From Cyanobacteria bacterium M_surface_10_m2_119 (GTDB taxonomy: Bacteria > Cyanobacteriota > Cyanobacteriia > PCC-6307 > Cyanobiaceae), in NCBI GenBank assembly GCA_016882525.1, contig VGPU01000007.1:1-64000 (forward strand): a DNA stretch of 64,000 nucleotides, written 5' to 3'. The notes beneath the pieces are model-generated. The model had not been told where the DNA came from and searched no databases. It was given only the letters and a program-made list of their open reading frames with translations. This document shows, piece after piece, positions 1 through 11,654 of this stretch. The first letter of the stretch is position 1; every line of letters begins with the position of its first letter. The translations under genes and the position numbers were made by a program.

Positions 1-2
1 TC

Positions 3-2851
<2,849 letters not shown>

Positions 2852-2855
<4 letters not shown>

Positions 2856-3388
2856 GAGGGGCCCCGGGTCGGGAGGCCAGCGCCGCTGGCCTGATCCGGC
2901 ATCTGCAGCTCCTGCCTCACCCCGAAGGGGGCCATTACCGCGAGACCTACCGCTCGCGCGAGCAGGTGCAGACCAGGCGAGGCCCGCGAGCGGCCAGCAC
3001 GGCGATTCTGTTTCTGTTGGCGGCAGGCGAGCACTCCAGCTGGCACCGCATCGCCTCCGATGAGGTGTGGCTTCACCATGGCGGTGGGGCACTGCTGATC
3101 TACGAGCTCAGTGCAGCAGGGCAGGCCCGCTGCACCCGGCTCGGCCTCGATTTCGAGGGCGGAGAACGGCCCCAGCACGTGGTTCCCGGCGGCAGCTGGT
3201 TTGCCGCCGAACCCCTGCCAGGCAAGGACTGGAGCCTGGTGAGCTGCACGGTGGCGCCAGGCTTCGAGTTCAGCGATTTCGAACTGGCCAGGGCAGAGCA
3301 GCTCGCCGATGGGGCCGACCAGCTGGCCACCCTTTGCGGCCATTGGCAGCAACTGCTGAGCCCCGGAAGTGCCAGCCCAGGGAGCTGA
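2852..3388 (+). CDS. DUF985 cupin-superfamily protein
   Basis: A 178-residue protein resembling the DUF985 (cupin_5) family, small beta-barrel proteins of unknown biochemical role. Visible hallmarks are HPEGGHYRETY near residues 23-33 and the SSWHR...EVWLHH segment near residues 61-75, which would line the cupin pocket. The GTG start overlaps the ileS stop codon by four bases, suggesting translational coupling; a longer frame upstream would lie inside ileS and is rejected. Function is unknown; a sugar or nucleotide-sugar ligand is only a guess from the fold. Confidence 0.85.
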
Positions 3389-3429
3389 AACCCTGACCAG
3401 ACTCCCCCGGCAGCAGTTCACCCGGCCCC

Positions 3430-3747
3430 CTAGAGCCAGTGCGCCGGATCGAAGAAATGCTCCAGGGGTGCCGGCCCTGCCAGCCGCTCCTCGCTGGCGG
3501 GGTTCAGGGGGCCGCGGAGCAGCTCCGCCCCTTCGATCTGGGTGCCTGCCAGCAGCACTGGGTGGTCGGGGTCGAAGGCGGTGGGGTGGGTGGTGCTGCT
3601 GGAGAACCCTCGGTAGATGAGCAGCTCATAGGGTTCGCCCTCCAGTCGCCCCGACAGGCGCAGTACCCGGTCAGGGCGACTGCGGCTGCAGAGCTCCAGC
3701 CGTTCGATCGACAGGGGCTCAGCCATGGCGTCTTCAGGCAGGGCCAT
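3430..3747 (-). CDS. Conserved hypothetical protein, 105 aa
   Basis: Small soluble protein with no signal peptide or membrane segment. It looks like a compact beta-rich domain (LSGRLEGEPYELLIYRGFSS in the middle) followed by a C-terminal LEHFFDPAHWL tail. I believe similar proteins occur in other picocyanobacteria but I cannot name the family with certainty. The ATG at 3747 lies four bases past the stop of the upstream DUF3177 gene, so the two are likely co-transcribed; a second in-frame ATG at 3726 is a possible start. Confidence 0.7.
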   Translation of the reverse strand: MALPEDAMAEPLSIERLELCSRSRPDRVLRLSGRLEGEPYELLIYRGFSSSTTHPTAFDPDHPVLLAGTQIEGAELLRGPLNPASEERLAGPAPLEHFFDPAHWL

Positions 3748-3751
3748 GGGG

Positions 3752-4393
3752 TCAGAAGTCGCCGGCAACCCGGCCGAGCTTGGGCAGGCGCACCAGCAGC
3801 CACTGCAGCAGGCCGACCGCATAGCCCACCAGTCCCACGTAACCGATGAAGGCCGCCACAGCTGGCGTCCACTCGCCACCGAAGACGAAATCGAATCCCG
3901 TCTCCAGGTGCTCGTGCAGAACGAGCGGGGGCTGGAGCCAGGGAGCACAGCGCGGGCCCGCGATGCGCGCCGCATCGAAACAGCCGAGGGCCGTCGCGCT
4001 GAAGCCGGCACCGATCAGCCCCCAGAAGGTGAGGCTCCAGCGCCAGATGCGCAGGGTGAGCGGCAAGGGGCGCCAGGGGGGCAGATCAGCCAGCTCCTCA
4101 TTGAGATCCACCCACAGCCACACGCTCACCACCACCAGCAGCTGGGCGATCACCAGCACCAGGAAGCCCAGGGGGCGCCGATCGCTCAGCAGCAGATTGG
4201 CCACCAGCAGCAGGCTGGCCACCTTCCAATAGATCCCGAGCAGGCGCAGCAGCGCCCGCTCGCGGCGGAGTGCTGCCCACGCCAGCAGCACGAGGGGCAT
4301 GGCCACAGCCACGAGCACGCCCACGCGCAGATCGAGCCAAACCAACGAGCGATAGAGCAGGTCCGGCACGGCAGCGGTACGGGAAGTCGCCAT
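3752..4393 (-). CDS. DUF3177 family membrane protein
   Basis: A 213-residue polytopic membrane protein matching the cyanobacterial DUF3177 family. Four or five hydrophobic segments can be seen, around residues 22-40, 55-70, 76-96, 117-138 and 178-200. No catalytic motif is evident and the function is unknown. It is first in a two-gene minus-strand unit with the 105-residue gene and diverges from the FIST gene, with only 36 bases between the two starts, so the promoters must be tightly packed or overlapping. Confidence 0.85.
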   Translation of the reverse strand: MATSRTAAVPDLLYRSLVWLDLRVGVLVAVAMPLVLLAWAALRRERALLRLLGIYWKVASLLLVANLLLSDRRPLGFLVLVIAQLLVVVSVWLWVDLNEELADLPPWRPLPLTLRIWRWSLTFWGLIGAGFSATALGCFDAARIAGPRCAPWLQPPLVLHEHLETGFDFVFGGEWTPAVAAFIGYVGLVGYAVGLLQWLLVRLPKLGRVAGDF

Positions 4394-4429
4394 TATCCGC
4401 ACCCCCCTGCAGGCGATAGGTTCCACCAC

Positions 4430-5740
4430 ATGGCTGCTTTCTCCCTGCCGAGCTGGCTGAACCGGCGTCCCAGCGCCCCCCAGGCCTGGTGTCGCACAGC
4501 CCTGGCCAGTGAGACGTCGCTCGAGGCCTGCGTCGATGCCCTGCAGCAGCAGCTTCGGGGCAGCACCGGTGCCGATCTGGCCCTGGTCTTCGTCTCCGCC
4601 AGCTTCGCCAGCGACCTGCCCCGCCTGCTGCCCCTGCTGCGCCAACGGCTGCAGGCCGAGCACTGGCTCGGCTGCCTGGGGGGCGGCGTGGTCGGCACGG
4701 CACCGGGGACGGCCGCCCGGGAACTGGAGCAGCAGCCGGCCGTGAGCCTGGTGCTGCTGCGCCTGCCGGAGACCCGGATCCAGCCGTTCGTGATCGAGTC
4801 CCAGCAGCTCCCGGATCTCGACGGCCCGGCCGAACCCTGGCGCGCCCTGCTCGGCGACGGTGCAGCCGCCGATGGCACCTCGATGCTGCTCTGGATCGAT
4901 CCCAGCTTCAGCGGCATCAACGATCTGATCGCCGGCCTCGACTACGCCTGCCCATCCGCAAGCAAAGTGGGGGGGATCGCGACGCCCCACAGCGCCCCCC
5001 ATGGCTCCCTGCTGTTCGAGGAGCGGGTGTGCAGCGGTGCAGTGGGCTGCCTGATCGAGGGGGCCTGGGGGCTGGATCCCGTCGTCGCCCAGGGGTGCCG
5101 GCCGATCGGCCCGGTGTTCGAGGTGGAGCAGGCCCAGCGCAATGTGGTGCTGGAGCTCAGTGAAGGGAATCGCCGCAACACTCCCGTGGCTGCGCTGCAG
5201 GCGATCCTCACCGATCTCAGCCCTGCCGAGCGGGAGCTGGTGAAACACTCCCTGTTCCTGGGGGTGGGCCGCAACAGCTTCAGCCTGGAGAGCGGCAGCG
5301 AGCAGGGAACCAGCGCCTTCCTCGTGCGCAACCTGGTGGGGGTGGATCCCCGCAATGGCGCGGTCGCCGTGGCCGAGCGCATGCGGGTCGGCCAACAGGT
5401 GCAGTTTCAGCTCCGGGACGGCGAGGCCTCGCGCCAGGAGCTGCGGCAGTTGCTCGTGCGCCAGCAGCACCGACAGCCCGAGCCCCTGGCGGCTCTGCTG
5501 TTTGCCTGCCTGGGTCGGGGCAGCGGCCTCTACGGCCACGCCGACGGCGATGTGGGGCTCTGCCAGGAACGGTTTCCCGATCTGCCGGTCACCGGAGCCT
5601 TCTGCAACGGGGAGATCGGCCCGGTGGGAGGCACCACCCACCTGCACGGTTACACCGCCAGCTGGGCCTTTGTCGTGCCCCGACAAGCGGCAGCCCCCGA
5701 CCAGCCAGCCGCCACCAGCGGGTGCGAGGAGCTCCCCTGA
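4430..5740 (+). CDS. FIST-domain sensory protein
   Basis: A 436-residue cytoplasmic protein made of FIST_N followed by FIST_C, a module proposed to bind small ligands. The C-terminal part holds the typical GRGSGLYG and [14 protein letters not shown]-like segment (here [16 protein letters not shown]). No kinase, cyclase, receiver or methyl-accepting output domain is attached, so it is an orphan sensor or an enzyme-like binding protein. The start is set at the ATG at 4430, because the longer frame upstream is antisense to the DUF3177 gene. Its TGA overlaps the ATG of trmB (TGATG), implying coupled translation. Confidence 0.85.
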   Translation: MAAFSLPSWLNRRPSAPQAWCRTALASETSLEACVDALQQQLRGSTGADLALVFVSASFASDLPRLLPLLRQRLQAEHWLGCLGGGVVGTAPGTAARELEQQPAVSLVLLRLPETRIQPFVIESQQLPDLDGPAEPWRALLGDGAAADGTSMLLWIDPSFSGINDLIAGLDYACPSASKVGGIATPHSAPHGSLLFEERVCSGAVGCLIEGAWGLDPVVAQGCRPIGPVFEVEQAQRNVVLELSEGNRRNTPVAALQAILTDLSPAERELVKHSLFLGVGRNSFSLESGSEQGTSAFLVRNLVGVDPRNGAVAVAERMRVGQQVQFQLRDGEASRQELRQLLVRQQHRQPEPLAALLFACLGRGSGLYGHADGDVGLCQERFPDLPVTGAFCNGEIGPVGGTTHLHGYTASWAFVVPRQAAAPDQPAATSGCEELP

Positions 5741-6432
5741 TGGTGCGCCAGCACGTCAATCCCCTCAGCCGTTTCTTTCAGCAACCCAGGCCCCTGCCCC
5801 CGCCGGACGAGCTGTTCCGCGAGCCGGAGCAACCGATCCACCTGGACATCGGCTCAGCCCGTGGCCGCTTCCTGCTCGCCCTGGCCCAGGCCGAACCCCA
5901 GCGCAACTACCTGGGGGTGGAGATCCGGCGCGCCCTGGTGGAAGCGGCCGAAGCCGACCGGCAGGCCCTCGGCCTCGGGCACCTGCACTACCTCTTCTGC
6001 AACGCCAACATCAGCCTCCAGGACTGGCTGACGGCACTGCCTGCGGGCCAGCTGGAACGGGGCACGATCCAGTTCCCCGACCCCTGGTTCAAGAAGAAGC
6101 ACCACAAGCGCCGGGTGCTGCAGCCCCCCCTGCTGCAGGCGATCGCCGCCGCCCTGGCGCCCGGGCGGGAGCTGTTCCTGCAGAGCGACGTGCTGGCGGT
6201 GATTGAGCCGATGGTGGCCCTGGTGGAGGCCAGTGGCTGCTTTGAGCGCCCCCCGGCCGATGCCCGGCCCTGGCGGGAGCACAACCCCCTGCCGGTGCCC
6301 ACCGAGCGGGAGACCCATGTGCTACAGCAAGGCCTGCCCGTGTACCGGGTGCTCTACCTACGCAACGAAGCCCCCCTCCCCGCGCTGGATGCGCTGGAAG
6401 CGACGCTGGAAGCCGCCGATAATCCCGGCTGA
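5740..6432 (+). CDS. trmB: tRNA (guanine-N7-)-methyltransferase
   Basis: SAM-dependent enzyme making m7G46 in the variable loop of tRNAs. The 230-residue protein has the SAM-binding motif [10 protein letters not shown] near residues 31-40 and the family signature [14 protein letters not shown] near residues 113-126, followed by a GREL(F)LQSD strand. The start ATG overlaps the FIST stop codon. Length is normal for bacterial TrmB. Confidence 0.95.
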   Translation: MVRQHVNPLSRFFQQPRPLPPPDELFREPEQPIHLDIGSARGRFLLALAQAEPQRNYLGVEIRRALVEAAEADRQALGLGHLHYLFCNANISLQDWLTALPAGQLERGTIQFPDPWFKKKHHKRRVLQPPLLQAIAAALAPGRELFLQSDVLAVIEPMVALVEASGCFERPPADARPWREHNPLPVPTERETHVLQQGLPVYRVLYLRNEAPLPALDALEATLEAADNPG

Positions 6433-6449
6433 CGCCAGTCCGGTCCCCC

Positions 6450-7763
6450 GTGGGCGAATCCGCCGCTTCCCTCGCTCCACCCCTGTTGCTGCGCTGGCAG
6501 GGTCTGCTGCGGGGCTGGCCTGCCGGCCCCCTCAGCCAGCGGCTGGTGCCCCTGGGCGGCCTGGTGCTTTGCGCCCTGATGGCGGGCCTGCCGCTGATCA
6601 GCCGCAGCGGACTGAGCCTGCTGATCCTCGCCAGCGGCTGGCTGTGGTTGCTGATCGCCCTGCGGCGCCTCCCCCGGGGCGGGCTTGGCCCCATCCATGC
6701 CTGGATCCTGGCGATCCTGGCCGTGGCGCTCCTGGCCACTGGGTTTTCACCGGTGCCGACCGCAGCGCTGAAGGGGCTGCTCAAGCTGGCCAGCTACCTG
6801 GGCGTGTACGCCCTGATGCAGGAGGTGCTGCAGGCGGCACCGCGCTGGTGGGACCGCATCGTCGGGTCGTTGCTGGCCGGCAGCCTGTTCACCAGCGTGG
6901 TGGGCATCCGCCAGCTCTACGCCGACACCGGTGAGCTGGCCCGCTGGGCCGATCCCAATTCCGTGGCCAGTGGCACGGCGCGGATCTACAGCACCCTCGA
7001 CAATCCCAACCTGCTGGCGGGCTATCTGCTGCCCGTGCTGCCCCTCGCCCTGGTGGCCCTGCTGCGCTGGCACCGCCCGCTGCCCCGCCTTTTTGCCCTG
7101 GCCAATCTGCTGCTGGGCACGGCGGCCCTGGTGCTGACATACAGCCGGGGCGCCTGGATGGGACTGGTCGCTGCCGCGGCCGTGGTGGTGGTGCTGCTGG
7201 CCGTGCGGGCCACCCGCCGCTGGCCGCCCCTGTGGCGCCGGGTGGTGCCCCTGGCGGTGCTGCTCGGGGGCGCGGTGCTGCTGGCCGTGCTGGTGTGGCA
7301 GCTGGAGCCCCTGCGGGTGCGGGTGTTGAGCCTGGTGGCCGGCCGCGGCGACAGCTCGAACAACTTCCGCATCAACGTGTGGATGGCGGCGCTGGACATG
7401 ATCCAGGCCAGGCCCTGGCTGGGCATCGGTCCCGGCAACGATGCCTTCAACCTCATCTACCCCCTCTACCAGCAGCCCAAGTTCAACGCCCTGAGCGCCT
7501 ACTCCATCCCCCTGGAGCTGCTGGTGGAAGCCGGGGTGCCGGGGCTGCTGGTGGGAGTGGGACTGGTGGTGGCCAGCGTGCGCCGCGGGCTGGTGCTCTG
7601 GCGCGGCGATGGTCCGTTCGCCCTGCCGGCCCTGGGGGTGCTGGCCGTGATCGCGGCGCTGGCGGTGCAGGGGCTCACGGACACGATCTTCTTCCGGCCG
7701 GAGGTGCAGCTCAGTGGCTGGTTCTGCCTGGCGACCCTCGCCGCGGCCCCCCAGCGTTCCTGA
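6450..7763 (+). CDS. IctB-family / O-antigen-ligase-like membrane protein
   Basis: A 437-residue protein with about ten to twelve hydrophobic segments, belonging to the O-antigen ligase/polymerase (Wzy_C) superfamily. The stretch STLDNPNLLAGYLLP (residues about 178-192) is typical of cyanobacterial IctB, once proposed as a bicarbonate transporter and also argued to be a glycan ligase. A large loop (SNNFRINVWMAALDMI...GIGPGNDAFN) fits the catalytic loop of the ligases. The GTG start at 6450 follows trmB by 17 bases. Which of the two proposed functions applies cannot be decided here. Confidence 0.8.
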   Translation: MGESAASLAPPLLLRWQGLLRGWPAGPLSQRLVPLGGLVLCALMAGLPLISRSGLSLLILASGWLWLLIALRRLPRGGLGPIHAWILAILAVALLATGFSPVPTAALKGLLKLASYLGVYALMQEVLQAAPRWWDRIVGSLLAGSLFTSVVGIRQLYADTGELARWADPNSVASGTARIYSTLDNPNLLAGYLLPVLPLALVALLRWHRPLPRLFALANLLLGTAALVLTYSRGAWMGLVAAAAVVVVLLAVRATRRWPPLWRRVVPLAVLLGGAVLLAVLVWQLEPLRVRVLSLVAGRGDSSNNFRINVWMAALDMIQARPWLGIGPGNDAFNLIYPLYQQPKFNALSAYSIPLELLVEAGVPGLLVGVGLVVASVRRGLVLWRGDGPFALPALGVLAVIAALAVQGLTDTIFFRPEVQLSGWFCLATLAAAPQRS

Positions 7764-7769
7764 CTCCCC

Positions 7770-8750
7770 ATGTCGCCCCTGATCGCCGGGTTCGATGCCG
7801 GCCAGACCCACACGACCTGCCGGCTGATGGAACAGCGGGCCAGCGGGGAGCTGGTGCCCGTGGGGGAGGGGAAGGGTCCCGGCGTCAGTCACCTGGCCGC
7901 CCCGGGGGGCGAGGAGCGGTTTCAAGCCGCCCTGCGCCTGAGCCTGGCCACGGCGCGAGCCAGCCAGGACGCCCGCCAGCCCCTGCTTGCCGCCGGCGTG
8001 GGTGCCAGTGGCATCGAGGCCGGCAGCCCGGTGGAGTTGCAGGGCCGGCAACTGGCGGCCGCTGCCCTGGATCTGCCCCTGGAGCGGCTGGTGGTGCGCG
8101 GGGACGAACGCACGGCTCTGCGCGGCGCGTTTCCCGACGGGGCGGGGATTCTGGTGATCAGTGGCACGGGCTGCATCGCCGCCGGGCGCGACGCGGCCGG
8201 CCGGGAACACCGCTGCGGGGGCTGGGGCTGGTTGCTCGACGGCCGTGGTTCGGCCATGGACATCGGCCGCGATGGCCTGATGGCCAGCGTGCGCATGGCC
8301 GACGGGCGCGAACCGGAAACGCCCCTGCTCCAGGCACTCTGGAGCGCCCTGGGCATCAGCGACCCCCAGGCCCTGAAGGCCCGGGTGGTGCAGGCCGACT
8401 TCGGCCCAGCCGGCTTCGCGGCCCTGGCCCCCGCCGTGGATCGCCTGGCCCTCGCCGGCGATCCGGCTGCCGGCGCGATCATCCAGCGTTCCGCCGCCGG
8501 CCTCGTGGAGCTGGTGGCCGGCGTGGCCGCGGCCCTGGCCCTGGCGGAGCCTCCGGTCGCCGCGGTCGGCGGAGCCATGGCCCATCTCGCCAGCCTGCGC
8601 CAGGCCTGGAGCGCCGACCTGGCCGCCCGCCTGCCCCGCGCCAGGCTGGTGCCCCCCGGCCACGACGCCTGCCATGGGGCCGTGCTGCTGGCCCTGGAGC
8701 AGCTCGTGCCCCTCTGCCAGCACCAGCCCGCATCCGAACCCGCCGCCTGA
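7770..8750 (+). CDS. BadF/BadG/BcrA-type ATPase, N-acetylglucosamine-kinase-like
   Basis: A 326-residue member of the ASKHA (actin-like ATPase) fold related to eukaryotic and bacterial N-acetylglucosamine kinases. The phosphate-1 segment is FDAGQTHT (residues 8-15), the phosphate-2 segment ISGTGCIAAGRD (about 130-141), then GGWGWLLDGRGSAMDIG. The last acidic residue usual in the GDEGSG segment is replaced (DGRGS), so substrate or activity may differ. It sits six bases after the IctB-like gene. A role in amino-sugar recycling is plausible but inferred. Confidence 0.75.
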   Translation: MSPLIAGFDAGQTHTTCRLMEQRASGELVPVGEGKGPGVSHLAAPGGEERFQAALRLSLATARASQDARQPLLAAGVGASGIEAGSPVELQGRQLAAAALDLPLERLVVRGDERTALRGAFPDGAGILVISGTGCIAAGRDAAGREHRCGGWGWLLDGRGSAMDIGRDGLMASVRMADGREPETPLLQALWSALGISDPQALKARVVQADFGPAGFAALAPAVDRLALAGDPAAGAIIQRSAAGLVELVAGVAAALALAEPPVAAVGGAMAHLASLRQAWSADLAARLPRARLVPPGHDACHGAVLLALEQLVPLCQHQPASEPAA

Positions 8751-8768
8751 GGGATCTGTCACCCGCGC

Positions 8769-8798
8769 TTGGTCAACACCGGGGAGGGCGCGCATAAT
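8769..8798 (+). promoter_or_regulatory. Candidate sigma-70 promoter for the GGDEF/EAL gene
   Basis: A TTGGTC at 8769-8774 and a CATAAT at 8793-8798 are separated by 18 bases, and lie about 31 bases before the ATG at 8830. The short AT-rich patch stands out against GC-rich surroundings. The match is moderate and rests on sequence alone. Confidence 0.45.
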
Positions 8799-8829
8799 TA
8801 GCGTGCCAGCAGGGGTGACTACCAAGGGA

Positions 8830-11136
8830 ATGGTACTGGACCACCTGCTGAACACCCGCGGTGCCTCCCACTGGCGCTGGCGCCGCTGCCGTCGGGATCT
8901 GCGCCGGCAGCGACCGCCACGGGGCCTGGTGCCCGCGGTCCTGGGCACGACGCTGATCAGCAGTGGCGTGATCCTGGCCAGCGCCCTGAACAGTGAACGC
9001 TTCAATAACGATCTGCTCAGCCGGTTTGTCGACGAGAAGATCAATCAGATCGCCCGCAACCTGGAAGCTGAAACGCTCGACTGGGCGATCTGGAACGAGA
9101 CCCACGATCACCTGCTGAATCAGAACCCCGATTACTACAAAGATCAATACAACCAGTACAGCTTCACCCGCACACCCTTCGTGGTGTCGCTCAACCGGCA
9201 AGGCGCGATTCACTCCAGCACCACCTGGGACTTCAACCAGCAGCAGCCGGTTCCCCTCAGCTCAGCCCAGAGCAGCCAGATCCGCACACAGATCCCCTCC
9301 GGGGAACCCCTGAAGCCCGGGACTTTCCTGGCCCGCTTCGAGGGCCGCCCCTTCCTTTTCTCGGCCCAGCCGGTGCGCTCCACCGACAGCAGCGCCGGGC
9401 CCTCCGGCCGCCTGCTGTTCGTGCGGCCCCTGGACACCCAGGATGTGTCCTTTAAGGACAGCGACACCCTCAACCGGGCCCTGGGCGTGACGCGGGAGTT
9501 CTACGGCGAGGCACCGGCCCGGCGTCTCAACCCCCTCGCCCCACTGCACGTGACGGTGCCCCTCAAGCGCTGGCAGGGCACCACACCGATGCAGCTGGTG
9601 ATCGAGCGCCAGCCCCGGGAGCGTCTGGAGGCCTTGCGCGCCATCGTCGGACTCGGCCTGGCGGCCACCGCCCTGCTGCTGGTCATCCAGTTGCGCACCT
9701 ACGGCCAGGGGCGCCGCTACCGCCTGCTGGAGCGGCGCAGTCAGCGCGCCAGGCTGCAGACCAGTCGCGACCTGGAACAGCGGCGCAACCACGATGAGCT
9801 CACCGGTCTGCTGAGTGAATCAGGCCTGGCGCAGGCGATGGCCAGCCAGAGCCGGCGCTTCCCCGGCTTCACCCAGGCCATCGCCCACATTGATCTGGAT
9901 CACTTCTCGCTGATCAACAACGGCCTGGGCAAAGGGCTGGGCGACCAGGTGCTGCGCACCTTCGCCGAGCGCCTGCAGGAGGCGATCCACAGCAGCAGCG
10001 CCATCGCCCGTGTTGGCGGTGACAAATTCGCCTGCATTCTGATTGGCACCAGCAGCGCCGCCCTGCGTTCGGAGGTCTCCAGCCTCAGCCAGCATCTCAA
10101 TGATCTGAAGATCGAGTTGAACGGACAGCCGTTCAACATCACCGTGAGCATCGGTGCTTCGATCATCGAGGATGGCAACAGCAACCGGGCCCTTCATGAG
10201 GCCAGCTTGGCCTGCTCGGTGGTGAAAGTGGAGGGGGGGCATGGTTACCAGTTCTTCGGTGATGCCAAGGGCAGCACCAGCAGCTACCTGGCGATCCAGC
10301 AGGCCAACCAGGAACTGATCACGGCCATCCACGATCGGCGCCTCGAGCTGCATGCCCAGCACGCCTGGCAACTGAACCGCGGCAGCCTGCTGCCCGCCAC
10401 CTATGTGGAGCTGCTCTGCCGGATCCGTCATCCCGACACCGGCAAGCCCTACTGGCGGGAGAACATCATCGACGCCGCCCAGTTCTGCGGCAGTCTTCCC
10501 CTCTTAGACCAGACGATCGTGGAGCTGGCCTGCGCCAATCTCCGCGAACTGCTGCAACGGCCGGAGGGGCCGAAGGCAAACCCGGAGCTGGTTTGCGCGA
10601 TCAACATCACCCCCGACACCCTGATTGCGCCCACCTTCGTGCAGACCCTCGACCGGATCGTGGACAGCCATGGTCTCGATCCACGGACGCTCTGCCTGGA
10701 GATCACCGAACAGGCGGCCCTGCGCAACCCTGGAGAAGCGGTGGGAGCGATGAAAAAACTGCGTCAGCTGGGCTTTCGCCTGGCTCTCGATGATTTCGGC
10801 ACCGGCATGACCTCCCTCAGCTATCTGCGCGATCTGCCCCTGGATTACGTGAAGATCGACAAGAGCTTCATCCGCAAGTCATCCCAGGACAAAGCCAGCA
10901 ACCTCGTCGTGCAGTTCGTGGTGGAGTTGAGCAAGGAAATCGGCTTTCAGACAATCGCTGAAGGAGTGGAAGATGTGGAGCAACTCCTGCAACTCCAGGA
11001 GGCCGGGATCTCCATCGCCCAGGGCCATCTGATGACGCGCCCCAGGCCCTTCCTCTGCGACGCCGGCGCCTGGATCTTCGGCCAGTCCGGGGAGGCCGTG
11101 CTGGACAGCGCGCGCCGGCCAGCCCCGGCATGCTGA
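8830..11136 (+). CDS. CHASE4-GGDEF-EAL membrane protein
   Basis: A 768-residue c-di-GMP-type signalling protein. One membrane segment lies at about residues 32-53, then a periplasmic CHASE4-like sensor (with LDWAIWNETHDH), a second membrane segment at about 264-284, a GGDEF domain and an EAL domain. The GGDEF signature reads GGDKF (residues 396-400), losing the acidic residue at position four, so cyclase activity is doubtful. The EAL signature reads ELL (E at 527), but the other phosphodiesterase residues are kept (INIT, LEITE, LDDFGTG, KIDKSFI, AEGVED). It most likely degrades c-di-GMP. The start is the ATG at 8830 behind a promoter-like site; a longer frame would run into the kinase gene. 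Confidence 0.88.
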   Translation: MVLDHLLNTRGASHWRWRRCRRDLRRQRPPRGLVPAVLGTTLISSGVILASALNSERFNNDLLSRFVDEKINQIARNLEAETLDWAIWNETHDHLLNQNPDYYKDQYNQYSFTRTPFVVSLNRQGAIHSSTTWDFNQQQPVPLSSAQSSQIRTQIPSGEPLKPGTFLARFEGRPFLFSAQPVRSTDSSAGPSGRLLFVRPLDTQDVSFKDSDTLNRALGVTREFYGEAPARRLNPLAPLHVTVPLKRWQGTTPMQLVIERQPRERLEALRAIVGLGLAATALLLVIQLRTYGQGRRYRLLERRSQRARLQTSRDLEQRRNHDELTGLLSESGLAQAMASQSRRFPGFTQAIAHIDLDHFSLINNGLGKGLGDQVLRTFAERLQEAIHSSSAIARVGGDKFACILIGTSSAALRSEVSSLSQHLNDLKIELNGQPFNITVSIGASIIEDGNSNRALHEASLACSVVKVEGGHGYQFFGDAKGSTSSYLAIQQANQELITAIHDRRLELHAQHAWQLNRGSLLPATYVELLCRIRHPDTGKPYWRENIIDAAQFCGSLPLLDQTIVELACANLRELLQRPEGPKANPELVCAINITPDTLIAPTFVQTLDRIVDSHGLDPRTLCLEITEQAALRNPGEAVGAMKKLRQLGFRLALDDFGTGMTSLSYLRDLPLDYVKIDKSFIRKSSQDKASNLVVQFVVELSKEIGFQTIAEGVEDVEQLLQLQEAGISIAQGHLMTRPRPFLCDAGAWIFGQSGEAVLDSARRPAPAC

Positions 11137-11654
11137 TCGGCCGCCACCCCTCAGCCATGACCGCGGATCGGCACCCACCCCAGGTCAGCGTTCGCCCCTG
11201 TGAGTTCGGCCTGGGACTGTTTGCGGTCCGGCCGTTTGCCGAGGGGGAGGAGATCCTGGAATTCAGCGGTCCCGAGCTCAGCTTCGAGGCGATGCTCGCC
11301 AAGGGGGAACTGGAGGCGAACACCCTCCAGATCGATGACAGCCTTTACCTCGACCTCGGCGCTCCCGGGGTGTACGCCAACCACTCCTGCCTGCCCAATG
11401 CCGGCGTCCGCAACGACCGACAGCTGGTGGCCCTGCGGTCGATCCGCGCCGGCGAAGAGATCCGCTACGACTACTCCACCACCATGTGGGAGAACCACTG
11501 GACCATGCCCTGCCGCTGTGGTCAGGTGAACTGCCGCCGGGTGGTGGCCGACTTCCCCACCCTGCCGTCCCAGCTCCAGCGCCGGTACCTGCATCTGCAG
11601 GTGGTGCAGCGCTTCATCGTCGAGCGCCTCAGGCAGCAGGTCAGGCCGCGTTGA
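11130..11654 (+). CDS. SET-domain protein (lysine methyltransferase-like)
   Basis: A 174-residue protein consisting of a SET domain with a cysteine-rich post-SET-like tail. Visible motifs are GLGLFAVRPFAEGEEI, ANHSCLPNAGV (the NHSC SAM/substrate motif), EEIRYDYST, and CRCGQVNCR. Such proteins methylate lysines on proteins; the bacterial substrate is unknown. The ATG at 11130 overlaps the stop of the upstream EAL gene, with an alternative ATG at 11157. Its 3' end overlaps glmM on the other strand by 14 bases. Confidence 0.85.
   Translation: MLIGRHPSAMTADRHPPQVSVRPCEFGLGLFAVRPFAEGEEILEFSGPELSFEAMLAKGELEANTLQIDDSLYLDLGAPGVYANHSCLPNAGVRNDRQLVALRSIRAGEEIRYDYSTTMWENHWTMPCRCGQVNCRRVVADFPTLPSQLQRRYLHLQVVQRFIVERLRQQVRPR

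Noticed and set aside
6747-9044. 765-codon minus-strand frame
   Set aside because: It runs antisense across the IctB-like, kinase and GGDEF genes and shows Gln/His/Gly-rich shadow composition only.
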